From NCBI GenBank assembly GCA_038380795.1, contig CM076279.1, positions 3,425,001 through 3,489,000 on the forward strand: DNA of 64,000 nt, given 5' to 3'. This DNA is from Pyrocephalus nanus. Lineage: Eukaryota; Chordata; Aves; Passeriformes; Tyrannidae. This document shows positions 1 through 16,103 of the stretch, one piece after another. Positions within the stretch are counted from its first letter, which is position 1. The number at the start of each line of letters is the position of its first letter. The position numbers and the translations under genes are program-made. Below the pieces are notes generated by a model. The model saw only the letters and a list, made by a program, of their open reading frames with translations, searched no databases and was not told the origin of the DNA.

Positions 1-462
1 TATATTTACTGTAAGGTTTGTGTCATAGAATACCCCTCCTGTATTCAATTCCAAGACTGAAGCTCCCATATGAAAATTGCTTGTGTGGAGTGAACCAAGC
101 CCTAGTTTTAGTCCAGTGTGTGCAAAATGCATCTTGAATTGTTTTTGGATACTGGCTGGGTGAGACTTCTGGCTTTCCACTGTTCCTTTCATCTCTAAAG
201 CAGAAGAATGATTTTAGGCAACCTCAGTTGCTTGAAAGTGCCTATTACAAAACTCAGGAGCCTGTTTTGCAATGGTCTGTCACTGAGCCTGTTTGTAAAC
301 ACAAAAGCAGCTGGAAGAGTGTCCTTAGAATTTGTCACTCTCAAGTATCACTGTCGTACCCAATCCTGCCAAGTATCTGCCTGGGGATTGCAGGTGTCTG
401 TGTTAGATGTGAGGTGGGCACTGGGGAGGTGAAGGCACTGACACTTGCTTTGGCTCTTGCAG
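1..462 (+). other. BPTF intron (partial)
   Basis: Intronic DNA ending in the acceptor at 461-462. No other feature was recognised. The remaining BPTF introns in the window are 656-1553, 1639-3092 and 3280-4862; I see no nested gene in them. Confidence 0.85.
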
Positions 463-655
463 GTTCTACATTGGCTGTGACCGGTGTCAGAACTGGTATC
501 ACGGGCGCTGCGTTGGCATTTTGCAGAGCGAGGCCGATCTCATCGACGAGTACGTGTGCCCGCAGTGCCAGTCCACAGAGGATGCCATGACTGTGCTCAG
601 CCCCCTCACTGACAAGGACTATGAAGGGTTGAGGAGGGTGCTGCGCTCCTTGCAG
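463..655 (+). CDS. BPTF: BPTF exon: second half of C-terminal PHD finger
   Basis: The acceptor is TTGCAG at 457-462 and the donor GTGAG starts at 656. The exon carries one leading base plus 64 codons. It holds the Cys/His zinc ligands of the PHD finger from CDRC onward, with the tryptophan of NWYH belonging to the H3K4me3 cage, then the helical linker ([15 protein letters not shown]) that leads to the bromodomain. Confidence 0.96.
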
Positions 656-3600
656 GTGAGAAGAAGGGTGGCAGCACCTTGGAGGAGGGGTGGACTCCTC
701 TGTGGGAACTCATCCTGAAAAAGGAGTAAGCAAAGCTTTGCTTTTTGGTGATGAATGCCACTGTGTCAGCTGCAAACAGGCTTGACATGACTGTGCTGAA
801 GAATATTTACAGTCATTACTGTGTCAATGCTTCTGACTCAGTGAAACCAAGCAGTGTCTTCACTGACAGGCTCTGAGAGGAAGCAGGTTTGGAACCCCAG
901 AGGGCAGAGTGGCAGCACAGGGTGTGCAAGGTGCAGTCTTCTCTTCTTCATTGCTCTGTTCTCACATCACCTTCCTGTGCTTTCTCTTCTACATTTCTGT
1001 GCTCTGATTCAAAGTTACCAGATTTCACAGGGGGTCGTTATCAACATGTAAATGATAATCCTGATAATAAGAATAACATCACTGTCTGATACAGTATATT
1101 TCTGGTTTGTCTGTCACCCTCAAATAGGCTTTTTCTGCTACAACTGTAAAGAATTTTTAAGAATTCTTACAATTCTTTAAATTATGGTAACAAGAAATCC
1201 TGTAAGTAATATTTTTGTTGTCCTATACTTTGCATACATTTTATGGGAACAAATTAATTTTTTGAGTACTTGAAAGCACCCTCAGTAAATTCATTCCATA
1301 CTTTTCCAAGCAGCCTGTTCAGCACAATATCCTGTTATGTCTGAATTTCACATTGTTTCCTGTTTTGAAGCCCAACTACTCGGTCATTGACATTTAAAAC
1401 ATCAGAGGAGAACTGGTCACTTTTTCACATAATGCTGCACTTCTGCCTTAAATTCAACTCTAGACCTCAACAGATAAAAGGATGATGAAAATATTTCACT
1501 GTTAATAGTGCTGATTGAATTTTATTTTCGATTCTCTCCTGTTTCCCTGGCAGGCTCACAAGATGGCATGGCCCTTCCTAGAACCGGTGGATCCCAACGA
1601 TGCACCAGATTATTATGGTGTCATTAAAGAACCGATGGGTGAGTGGTGGTGAGGAGAGCCTGAGTGAGGGGATTCAGGCTTTTGGATATCAGATTAATTC
1701 CCTGCTGACCAGTTCTGGCCATGTGTTGGGAAATATCCAGTTTTTGCAGCGAAGCAGGTGAAACAATGTGATTTCTCACTGATTTATTTCGAGGTTCTTG
1801 GGGGTTAATTTGTCTAAATCTGGCTGACTCCTTCACCCTGAGAGCTGTGAGTCTAACAGATAAAATGTAGAAGTCACTGCAGCAATAGAATAGAATTCTT
1901 GGGTTTAAGTTGCTGTGTTTAAAGAGGACAATTTTCTTATGTTTTCCTTTTGTTGGGTTTTTTACATCCTTGTGCATCGGCTCCCACAAAGTTTGGGATG
2001 TTACTCCGGAGGCTGAGGAGGAGGTGGTGCTAACACAGGGCAGTGTGGCATGCAGCTTAAGATGGGGTTTAAAATCATCTTCATCTGACTTGATAGAGCT
2101 CTAAATTTTGTATTCCATGTAATTTGTCTGGAGGAACAAAATGGATTCAGATGTTGTGCCTGTGGGGAGAGAGGAGAGGGAGATGCTGCAGCTTTACAAG
2201 TGCTTTGCTCTGATCTCCTTAGAGCTCAGCAGGTAGTTGGGAATAAGCTGGAGAAGCACTTGAATAATATTTTTGTTTAGAAATTGTGTCCTTTTCTACT
2301 CCAGAGTTTCGGATTGGGCTGTTATGAAAATGCTTAACACATTTCATAACTGATGGGTTAAAGTTTATAAGGAAAGCTCAAAGAACAATATCAGTAAACA
2401 CATGATGATTGAGTGGAGTAAAAAGTGCATTTTAGCCCTTTCTGGCTTAACTAGGAGGAAAAGACACTTGTAAGTATTAAAGGTAATCCAGGCCCAGGTA
2501 ATGCAGTTGTTTTCACACTTTCTGGCATTACTGGTATTTAAAAACAAGCACTTCAAAGGCTTTTTCCAAGGATAGATAAGTTGTTTTTTCTGTCTAAAAG
2601 CACCACTAGACATTTACACAGTTATATTTATGGCAGTTCTCATTCCTCTCCCTCTTTTAATGGCTATTTGCATTAGAGTAGGACAATTACTGCTCACTTC
2701 ACCATTCCTGCCTCTTTAAAGTGTCTGGTCAGGCAGGATGGGACATTTTCATGGCCCTGCACTTGAAATCTTTCCTCTGTGCCATGTGTAACGTGCACAT
2801 GCCCAGGAGAATTGAGAGTTCAATCAAAGCAAGTCAGGAATTCAAAATATAATCAGAAGGTACAGTACCAGAAACTGAATCCACATTGTCTGACCTTTTT
2901 CTGCCCTCCCCACTTCCAAAAAAATCAGGGAGTTTCCTGCAGGAGACCCAAGTTTTCCAAGGCCATCCTGACACTTGCATTCGAGGCTTTGCAAACTTGC
3001 AAACAAATCTTTGTTTCCCCCAGTCCTGACAGTGCAGACTTGTGTTTAGGATGGGAATGCCTCATTTAAGCCATCTCTTGGTTTCTTTCAAGACCTGGCC
3101 ACCATGGAAGAGCGGATCCTGAAACGCTACTACAAAAAGGTGACGGAGTTTGTGGCAGACATGACCAAAATTTTTGATAACTGCCGTTACTACAATCCCA
3201 GTGACTCCCCTTTCTACCAGTGTGCAGAAGTTCTCGAGTCTTTCTTTGTACAGAAACTAAAAGGATTTAAGGCAAGCAGGTAAGTTTGGGGGGGTTCTCC
3301 CCTAAAATCTCCTTTCTGAGCTCACGTTCATGCCGGGATTTGCTGCCCCCTGCACTTTCCTGGATAACTTGCTTTGAAAAGGAAATCAATCTGTTTTATA
3401 ACAGCCAGCTGTCATTTTTTTGGGGGGGTCAAAATTAGGGTTTAAATATGGTGCTGTGGAGGTGTTTGTTCCAAAGGAGTTGTCCCACAGAAATTTGGGC
3501 AGTATCAGAAATGTGCAAAATTTGAATGACACTTTAAATCATTCCTGCAGAAAACTTAATGATTTCTGATCAGGACAGATGCTGTGTCTGGGTCCTGATG

Positions 3601-4899
3601 ATGTTCTGCTCCGCAGCAAATACTTCTCATGCTGATAGGAGACAGTCCTGCTGGAAGAAATTAAAAGACTTCTGGTTTACTCCTTCTCTCATCTTTTTAC
3701 CACTCAGCACCTTGGAAACAGAGGGAATAAATCCAGTTTAAAGCAGGAGATGGAAAAATGAACATAATTCAAAATTTACCTTTTAAAATTAAACTAAACT
3801 TTTTTTTTCTGTAGAAGGGCCAATGTAGAGTGTTTCCCTCATGCAGAAATTCCTAAAAAAACCAAGGCAGCTCCACCACACATTTTTGTTGCTTGCCTGT
3901 CCTACCCAACAGGACAGCAGCATTTTTCTTTCCACTTTAATCCTGTACTAGTGATTTTTGCCAGGCAGTTCTCAGCCCATGTTTCTGTCTCTGTCATAGC
4001 TGGGACCCAGCACTTGCACCCTGATTTCATTGCTGCACCTTGTTTGTGATTGTTTTTCATTTATACCATCCATGTTCTTTCTTTTCTTGCAGATTGTGAT
4101 ATCTTTAGTCTGAACTTTTTAACTGGAATCAGAACTGGATGTTGGGGGTCACTTTCTTTTATTGTACAATTCATTGACATTAAACTGCCCTAAAAAATCC
4201 AGCTCACTTGTCTAAACAGTAACTGTTGGTTTTTGTTGCCAGCAATCACACTGGTGAAAGTAACGGTGTTAACACAAATTGTCCCGTTCCTCAAATACTG
4301 TATGGAGAAAAAGGAAAAATTCATCTTGGAAACCTTGTATTTTATTGTTTTATTATGATAAGTCACTAATAAAACTGTGAATGTCAAAGAGGAGTTTTGC
4401 TGAACTGAACTCTGCTTAGCAAAAATGTGATTTTTAACATGCCTGTTCGGTTTTTTTCCTATTCAGTCAATCCAAAGACTTCTTGAATAAATTTAAGCAG
4501 AGTAGATCTTATTATAAATATTCACAACTACAAATGTCTTTTTGCTTTCCTTCTGATGGACTACTATTATGTAAATATGTGAGTAAAACTGATTGCTGGC
4601 ACTTTGGAATATTCCAGAGACACACTGCATTTTCCAAGTACTGAAATATTTGTGTTCTGTAGGAGAAAACGTGCTTAAAATTCAGAGAGAATTATTTTAA
4701 GTGGTTTGTTTGGTTGTTTTTTTTTTTTTTTCTGAAGGGGAAAGAACTTAAACGGAAGCAACGTGGTGGTAATTCCTTTATTTGTGGTTTACCCTTTGGC
4801 AACACTTGGTGTTCTCCAAACTGAAGGGTGCTTAATTCTTCACTTTCTTGTGTATTCTGCAGGTCCCATAACAACAAACTGCAGTCTACAGCTTCTTAG
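463..4899 (+). CDS. BPTF: BPTF, 3' coding part: end of PHD finger, bromodomain and C-terminus (4 exons)
   Basis: BPTF is the largest subunit of the NURF chromatin-remodelling complex. Its C-terminal PHD finger reads H3K4me3 and the adjacent bromodomain binds acetyl-lysine. Coding exons are 463-655, 1554-1638, 3093-3279 and 4863-4899, all with AG/GT borders and matching phases (1/0/1/2). The first exon opens inside the PHD finger ([16 protein letters not shown]) and continues through VCPQCQ, the last zinc ligands. The second and third encode the bromodomain, with the WPF shelf, PDYYGVI, and the acetyl-lysine asparagine in [10 protein letters not shown]. The last exon gives [11 protein letters not shown] and a TAG at 4897, the same C-terminus as the human protein as I remember it. 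The gene is 5'-partial: the upstream exons lie left of the window. It converges on C17orf58. Confidence 0.97.
1554..1638 (+). CDS. BPTF: BPTF exon: start of bromodomain (WPF shelf, ZA loop)
   Basis: The acceptor is CCTGGCAG, with the exon starting at 1554, and the donor is GTGAGT at 1639. It has 28 codons plus one base. It encodes [20 protein letters not shown] and onward to EPM; the WPF motif and the PDYY tyrosines line the acetyl-lysine pocket. Confidence 0.96.
3093..3279 (+). CDS. BPTF: BPTF exon: bromodomain helices A-C
   Basis: The acceptor is TTTCAAG before 3093 and the donor GTAAGT starts at 3280. The first two bases complete the Asp codon split from the previous exon. The peptide runs [15 protein letters not shown] to KLKGFKAS and contains the conserved acetyl-lysine-binding asparagine of NCRYYNPS. 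A short stretch (ILKRYYKK) differs from the human VQRRYYEK as I recall it. Confidence 0.96.
4863..4899 (+). CDS. BPTF: BPTF terminal coding exon
   Basis: The acceptor is TTCTGCAG ending at 4862. The first base completes the split Arg codon, then eleven codons ([11 protein letters not shown]) lead to TAG at 4897-4899. The exon is too short to be found by ORF length. It is recognised by frame continuity and the conserved C-terminal peptide. Confidence 0.95.
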
Positions 4900-5077
4900 A
4901 GTTCAACCAAACACACGAGCAAGGATCTGGTTGTCTGACACTTTTTAATGAAAGGAGCCAGATGTTTTTAGTCAGGTTGTCCTGACAAGACTCGATGTAA
5001 ACTGCGTTTTTATTGGTCACAACAGTCAAATTATATTCTTGGCTTATTTTTGTCCAAAGGACAAAGAAATAATAATT

Positions 5078-5103
5078 AAAAAAAAAAAAAAAAAAAAAAA
5101 AAA
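5078..5103 (+). repeat. Poly(A) run of 26 nt in BPTF 3' UTR
   Basis: An uninterrupted A run lies within the transcribed 3' UTR. It would be a site for internal oligo-dT priming and a length-variable microsatellite. Confidence 0.9.
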
Positions 5104-6849
5104 GAAATCAGCAGCACCACTTTCTTGTCAAGATCAAATTGTTGTACTATTGTGGCAGAAGCAGGAAAACTTTGTTTTTGGTGAAGGAGAGAGAGAAAGA
5201 GAGCAAGAAAAAAAAAGATACAGTAAATGGGGTCACGTTTAACTCCATGGAAATGCCACGTCTGTTCTTCAGTGAAGAAGCTGGTTTAAAGTCCACACAG
5301 AAAACTTTGACTGTATTTATTTATTGTTGCAAAAAAGACGCTTTTTTATCGCTGCCCTCATTTGTCAGCTAATTATTTTTTCTTATAAGATCCAGCCCCG
5401 GTTCCATGTAATCCATTCTGTATCTTAACATGATTCCTGTAGGTAAAAGTACAAGAAGACCTCTAGATGTCTTTTCTTTCTATGAAAGGAGCTGCTATGT
5501 ACACATGTGCACACACACAGGACTGGGAATCAACAAGGAGTTTATCATTCATGGTAGATAAAAAACAAGCTTGCATAGAAGTTGGGCTGAGTGGTCATGG
5601 ACTACAGACTCTGTTGCCTTGAATATAACAGTACAATTTGTCATTTACTCTGCACCAGACTGAACTGAGTAAAATCTATTTGAAGGTATCTTGTTTGTAA
5701 ACATTTGTCAGATTCTAATTTTTTTTTTTCTTTTGTATTAAAATTCAAAATATGGATGTATATGAAACAAAATAAATGGAGATCATTGTTCTCCCCACAG
5801 ATGGAGGTGTGTTTGAGTGTGCGCTGACACGTGGGCTCTGTGCAGGAGTGCAGGTATTGCAAGGAATTAGGGGTGGGAATGGCCAGGGAGGTCGGATCCC
5901 AAGCACCTGTTATCCCATCCTAACGTGGCTGCAGAGGTGCCAGAATGACTGTGACAGATGGCACAGGGTAAGGAAGTATCTTGTCCAGTGTCCCTGCCCA
6001 CTGCTGCATTCAGGGGGATTTGCCAAGTGCTCTGGGAATGTGGAGCACCACGTGGAACTGGATCCCTGGGCTATGAATCCCGTGTTCCCTGGGGGATAAA
6101 CTGCAGTCCAAGAAGATGCAAATTGCAGATGAGGAGGTTTTCTTGCCCATCTCCCCACCCTGCAAGTGAGACTTGCTCGTGGTACCCGTCTGTAGTTCCC
6201 AGCCCTGGTTTCTCTGCAGCTCCTCACCCACCCTTTGCACCGATTCACAGCCTGCAGGTGTTGCACAGGGGGCTGGGATTTCCCTGACTCATGGATAAGC
6301 TCCTTTTGGGTTTCACCTCACACCTTGCTATGCAAGAACCCCGTCTGTTATTTTTTCTTACAAAGGTGTTGCTATGACCACCCTTTCTTACACTTCAGCT
6401 CAGGTGTTCAGGTTCTTCTGGGGGGATTTTATCTACTGAAAAACCCATGTGTTTTTTTTTGTACATACAAATGTTGTCATTTAACCTCTATGTGAAAATT
6501 ACTAATTGTTCAGTGTGGAAACAATAATCCATTTATGCTTCTGAGAGTCAAAGGAGAGTAGTTGCATTTAGGTTATGTTGTCCTTTGAGGTTTTTTTAAA
6601 AAATAATGCTGCATATTGTAAGCATTGTGTTTTAATGCAACGAGGAAAAACGTCCCCTTTCTCAGCACTGGGAATATCCTGCATCTCATCCAAACTCCTC
6701 AGTACTTCTGGACTATTTATTCATTTTTAAATCCATATGAGATGGTTTAAACCTTTCCTACCTGTAGGCAATAGATTGCTGTTTTTAACAAATTGTGGCA
6801 AACTGGACAGTACTTTTTTTGTACCTTATAGGACACATCATCCTAGACA

Positions 6850-6855
6850 AATAAA
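6850..6855 (+). terminator. BPTF: Candidate main BPTF polyadenylation signal
   Basis: Canonical AATAAA with a GU-rich downstream element within 30 nt. AATAAA at 5771 and 7098 are the alternatives. Confidence 0.5.
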
Positions 6856-6879
6856 GTAATGTGTTTGACATGGATTTGG

Positions 6880-8600
6880 TGGTGTTTCTAATGAAACATT
6901 TGATGATGTTAAGGGATATAAGTCCTGGCTTTGCCAGATCATATCCAATCCATACATGCAGTTTAAGCCTGCTGATGAATTGTCCAACCCAAACCATGGT
7001 GATCCTGTTTCAGTGTGTTCACTTGCCATGGAGCAGGTCAAGGTGCTTCTCTCAGTTTATTAGTGGTGATTTTTTACAGTTAAATGGTGTTATTGAAAAT
7101 AAATCACTCGTGATTAATCCCCTCCTGCCTTAAAGCATAAAGTCCTTAAGGTTTGTGATCTCTGCTCAGTCTTCCTGCTCTTTGTGTTTTATAAATGATT
7201 GCAACAGTTGTTTTGAAATGGCCTGTGTTGTAACACTGTGATATTGTGAGCTGATTTTCCTTTCTGTCTCCTCAAATTTGAAGCAATTACCCTCTCTCCT
7301 GGTTTAGTTCATGCAGAAGTTTAATGGAGGTTTAAAGCAGAGTGAAAAGTTGAGCTCAGCCAAAAGCCTCGAGTAAACCCCGGAAAGATGACAAGAACAA
7401 TATCCCTGCACACCTGGATTTCTGTGTGTTGGCTGCAGAACTTTCCTGGTGATCATACTGAGGAGAAAACTGTCAACTGTAAGGTACCAAAATTGCTGTG
7501 GCAGCTGCTGGACTTGAGCTCTGTCTTCTGGGTGTGGTTATTGCTGTGAGGGTTTTGGAATAGCGAGTGAAAGACTCGTGATCTGAGAAATCTTTTTTAT
7601 TGAGTGTGCACCTTTAGTATGTGGTGAGCTGGTAACAGCAGTGCTGCTCCAGCTCTGTCTCAGCTGGGCTGGGATGTGCAGTGGCTTCTTGCTCAGTTGG
7701 GAACATTTTAAGGAGGGACCTTCCAAGGAGGAAGGGAAAGGTAAGAGGATGAAAAAAGAGAGCTCAGGATAAATTGTTCTTCGGGCTGCCAGAGCAGCAG
7801 CTCTATCCAAGAGTGTTTTGTGTCAGTTGTTGGCTTTGAACTGGTGTCCTGTGCTTCTCCCTTCCCAGGGACAATCACAGGGAGATCCATGCTGGGTTTG
7901 TACCCACACTTCCCGGGGTTAGGTTACAACAGTGGGAACGGGGCTTGGATGCTGCTCTGGGCAGGGGGGGCCTGGAGGAGTTGCTGGTTTGTCCCTGTAC
8001 TTGGCTGGAAATAGAAACAGAGAAACTGGAGATGCTCATGTAACCCTTCCTCCTCCTGCCTCCTGTCCCTCCCAGCCGCTCCAGGGCTCGGATTCACTGC
8101 CAGAACACTCCTGATGCCAACTCAGAGCCCCCTCAGAGTCTCAGGAAAATTCCATCTATCCTTGCTGTGCTCCATGCAAAGCCTTCCACAGAGCAGAAGT
8201 GACACAATGTGTTTTTTTAGGTAGGCCCACACTGTGAGTAAATTCCTCAGCCTTGGGGTCCCAACATGTGATGTTTGCTCTTGGTGCTTGGCTGGGTGTC
8301 AAGGCATGCTCGATGCAGGGACCTGTCCCCCATCCCCATTTAGTGACAGTAAATGAAGCTGCAGAGGTGTGTGGCAGGTAGAATGTGCCAGAACTGCCTT
8401 TGTTTCCAGACAGGAAATGCTCATAAAAACCACTACTTCCTGTTGCAGGTCATGTCATACCACTGTATATGTATTTTTTTTTAAGCTATATTTCCATTTC
8501 TTAATATAAATATGTATTGTAAAATCCCCAGCTTATCAAACCAGGAGATGCCTTTGTTTGATATTATAAGATAAGCTTTTTGGGTGTTCCAGAACCCAGG
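6880..8600. other. Convergent intergenic spacer between BPTF and C17orf58
   Basis: No coding exon, RNA gene or clear repeat was recognised. Hexamers that could end C17orf58 on the minus strand (TTTATT on the plus strand) lie at 7596-7601 and 8630-8635. The block near 8460-8530 is very AT-rich. Confidence 0.5.
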
Positions 8601-8611
8601 AGACAGTGAAA

Positions 8612-9435
8612 CCAGAACCCCATGAACATTTTATTAGTTTCTTTTACAGACTTCAGATCTGCAAACACTGACTGGGAACAGCAAACATTTGATTCCCTCT
8701 GCAGCCCTTTCACAGGTTCTTCCGTCCCACCATTCTTAAAGGTACTAAAAGGTTGTATCTGTGATTTTAAAAGTAACTTTACTGATGTGCAAGTGCGAGC
8801 TGGGTGATATTTCTGAAGGGGAGAGGCATCCAGGAGGAACTGCCCGTGCTCCCAGGCACACACACCGTGCAGGCCGTGCTCATTCTGCATTCCTGGGAAT
8901 TCCCTGTGCCATTACTCATGAGCCAAACTGGGCACTTGTGCTGTGCAGTTCTTGGTGTGCTTTCAGTCAGCGTGTTCATCTACTCAAACAGTGACACTGC
9001 ATTTTGTGTGGCCATTTTAGAAGCAGCACAAAAGACGTGTTTGAGGAGACCAAAACCAATACAAGAGATACTTGGTGGTGTTGGTTTCTCTTGAATCAAG
9101 TGCATGTTCTACTTCAGGCAGAACTGTGACATCCCGTGTAGACAAAGCTGTGTACAGATCTATCGTGTTCTAAAGTGCAGTTGCTGAGTACTGAGGATGA
9201 AGCCTCCAGAGCTGTACATTTACTACAGATTATTGGGGGTGCACTGCAGCAGGGGAGGCTACACTAACCTGTGGCTCTGCAAAAGCTGGAGCAAGTTACC
9301 ATTCCCTGCCCCACCAGAGGGGCCTGGCCGAGGCGTTCCGTGTTTGCTGAAGCACAAGCGGTGTCCGATCCGATGGCCGCCCTGGCCAGGCGTGGATCCC
9401 GCTGCTCCCCGCGTCCTGGACGGGGCCACCGGCCC
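8612..9435 (-). other. C17orf58: C17orf58 3' UTR (end estimated)
   Basis: Non-coding sequence downstream of the stop on the minus strand. The first AATAAA on that strand is at 8635-8630 and is followed by a G/U-rich stretch, so cleavage near 8612 is plausible. A farther AATAAA at 7601-7596 would give a longer UTR. Confidence 0.45.
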
Positions 9436-14445
<5,010 letters not shown>

Positions 14446-14483
14446 TTCGAAGTATTTTTCCAGGCTCAAAATGAACTGGAGTC

Positions 14484-14513
14484 TTTTATGCCCTTCCCCC
14501 GTTTCATGCTAAT
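14484..14513 (-). promoter_or_regulatory. Possible TATA/octamer-like promoter of C17orf58
   Basis: Upstream of the C17orf58 ATG, the minus strand reads ATTAGCAT (14513-14506, an octamer-like ATGCTAAT on the plus strand), then CATAAAAG (14490-14483). A TATA here would place the start near 14459, only about 14 nt before the ATG. The alternative is transcription from the CpG island at 15.7-16.3 kb with an upstream non-coding exon. The call is speculative. Confidence 0.25.
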
Positions 14514-14519
14514 GAGAGG

Positions 14520-15700
14520 CAGCCTTAGGGGAAACGGGAATCACTCACTGGACAACCCACTGGAGCAAGACCAAGCTGCTGCCGTCCCTCCAGCACCCCT
14601 GCCCAGGAGGGATGTGCTCCAGCACCTCTTCCCATCGGGAATAGCTCTGTGCTGCTGCTGTCCCCTGCCTGCTGGGAATGATGTGTTTCTAGCAGCAGAT
14701 TTTTTTATTTGGGGGAGAGTCTTGCCTCTTACGGCACTTTGTAGAGAAAACCATACAGAACAGGTCGGGGTTTATTGGACATGGAGAATTCATCTTGGAA
14801 TTGGAAGGTGCTGGAACAGCCTCCCTGCGTCTGTGAAGGATGTGCGTTGCAGTGGAACATATTTGGGGATTTCTGGCCACCTCCACTTACACAGCTGGTA
14901 ATCTCCTCTTTTAGTTTAAGGAACCAGTTCCAGTGATTCCCTCCAGACTGCAGAAAAGCCGTGGTGACTGTCCAGCCCAAGCCAAAGCTCTGCTGATCCG
15001 ACACGGCTTTATTTTGAAATCTCTCTTTGCTAACAAGAAGAACTCTGCAAGTTTTTCACACACCCAGCCAGCCCTGATTTGGATTACTGAATTAAGGGGG
15101 CTTATTTCTATGTGAGCTTATTGCCACACAACATTCCCTTTGTGACAGTGTCTCTCACCAGCTGCTCCCGGCTGTTGTGGAAGTTTGTGAACTCGCTCAA
15201 GGTGCAACAAACAACTCATAAACCCCATTAAGGCTCCTGGAACCCACTCCCGACAGAAAATCTGCCCTTCAGCAGTGCCTGGGGCAGGAATGGTTATCTG
15301 GTTTAAGCAGTCTGTTCTGTTCTGCCTTCACTGAGCAGCTCAGTAAGATTGTTACAAACTCAGCACTCGATGGTTAAAGATACTGAAAATTAACAAAAAT
15401 AACGTGCAAAATAAATTACATTTTAACACAATGAGTTACATTTCTTCTGCAGGGCTTATTAATCCTTATTTTGCTTTCTTACTTTTCCCATTTTAAGGCC
15501 AGAAGCATCCCAAGAGAGCTAGTACGGGGATAGGAATGTAAACTAAGGATGAGGGAGAGCTCCCACATTCCTGTTGCACCTCGTGTCCTGCTCGTACCTG
15601 CAGCGACTGAGAGAAGCAGGAGTGTGAGCACTTGGATGGCCACGGGAGCATCCCACAGCTCCAAGGATTTTCCTGCTGAATTAACCGGTGCTGTTACTCA
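14520..15700. other. Spacer upstream of C17orf58 ATG, no gene recognised
   Basis: No coding exon is supported. The minus strand at 15664-15598 carries a hydrophobic open stretch ending in a GT donor but has no ATG. See findings. Confidence 0.5.
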
Positions 15701-16015
15701 ACCCTTACTCGAGTTCCTCCGGCCTCTTTACCTGCACAGGATCTCCATTAGGAGGAGTGGCGTTCGGAGCATCCCCACCATTCCAGCAGCCGCAGCAACC
15801 CTCGGAGCATTCCCGGCGTTCCAGGACGCCCGAGCAGCGCACGTGGAAAAGCTTTTCCAGCGGGGCTGAGGAGCGCAGGGACCCGCAGCGCCCTGATCAC
15901 ATCCCGGCAGGGATGGAGAGGAGGCGACGGCTCCCGGCGGGACGGGAGGGGTCCTGTGGGCGGTAAAAGAGTCGGGAGGTCGCGGGTGGGCGACGGACCC
16001 GCCGCGGGGACCACC

Positions 16016-16019
16016 AAAA
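16016..16019 (-). terminator. Pol III terminator of tRNA-Arg
   Basis: AAAA on the plus strand is TTTT on the transcribed minus strand, 11 nt past the tRNA 3' end. It is the minimal Pol III stop signal. Confidence 0.75.
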
Positions 16020-16030
16020 CGATCGCGGCC

Positions 16031-16103
16031 CGACCCAGATGGGACTCGAACCCACAATCCCCAGCTCCGGAGGCTGATGCCTTATCCATTAGGCCACTGG
16101 GTC
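16031..16103 (-). tRNA. tRNA-Arg (anticodon CCG)
   Basis: The minus strand folds as a complete cloverleaf. The acceptor stem is GACCCAG paired with CTGGGTC, with discriminator G at 16031. The D arm is GCCTAATGGATAAGGC. The anticodon loop is CTCCGGA with anticodon CCG on a TCAGC/GCTGG stem. The T arm is GTGGG-TTCGAGT-CCCAT. The internal Pol III promoters are intact: A box TGGCCTAATGG and B box GGTTCGAGTCC. No intron is present and CCA is not encoded, as expected in eukaryotes. A TTTT terminator lies 11 nt downstream. The gene decodes CGG codons. It matches the human tRNA-Arg-CCG between C17orf58 and KPNA2 as I recall it. Confidence 0.97.

Larger units (their letters stand above)
4900..6875 (+). 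other. BPTF: BPTF 3' UTR (end estimated)
   Basis: This is non-coding sequence after the BPTF stop. AATAAA hexamers occur at 5771-5776 and 6850-6855. The second is followed at once by a GU-rich stretch (GTAATGTGTTTGACATGG and onward), the expected layout of a cleavage site, and gives a UTR of about 2 kb. A third AATAAA at 7098-7103 could serve a longer form. The UTR holds a 26-nt A run (5078-5103) and AU-rich segments such as the UAUUUAUUUAUU near 5312. The 3' end is inferred, not observed. Confidence 0.65.

Noticed and set aside
14446..14469. Longer N-terminus for C17orf58 starting at 14469
   Set aside because: The codon there is TTG. The first ATG is at 14445 and gives a signal peptide like the human one.
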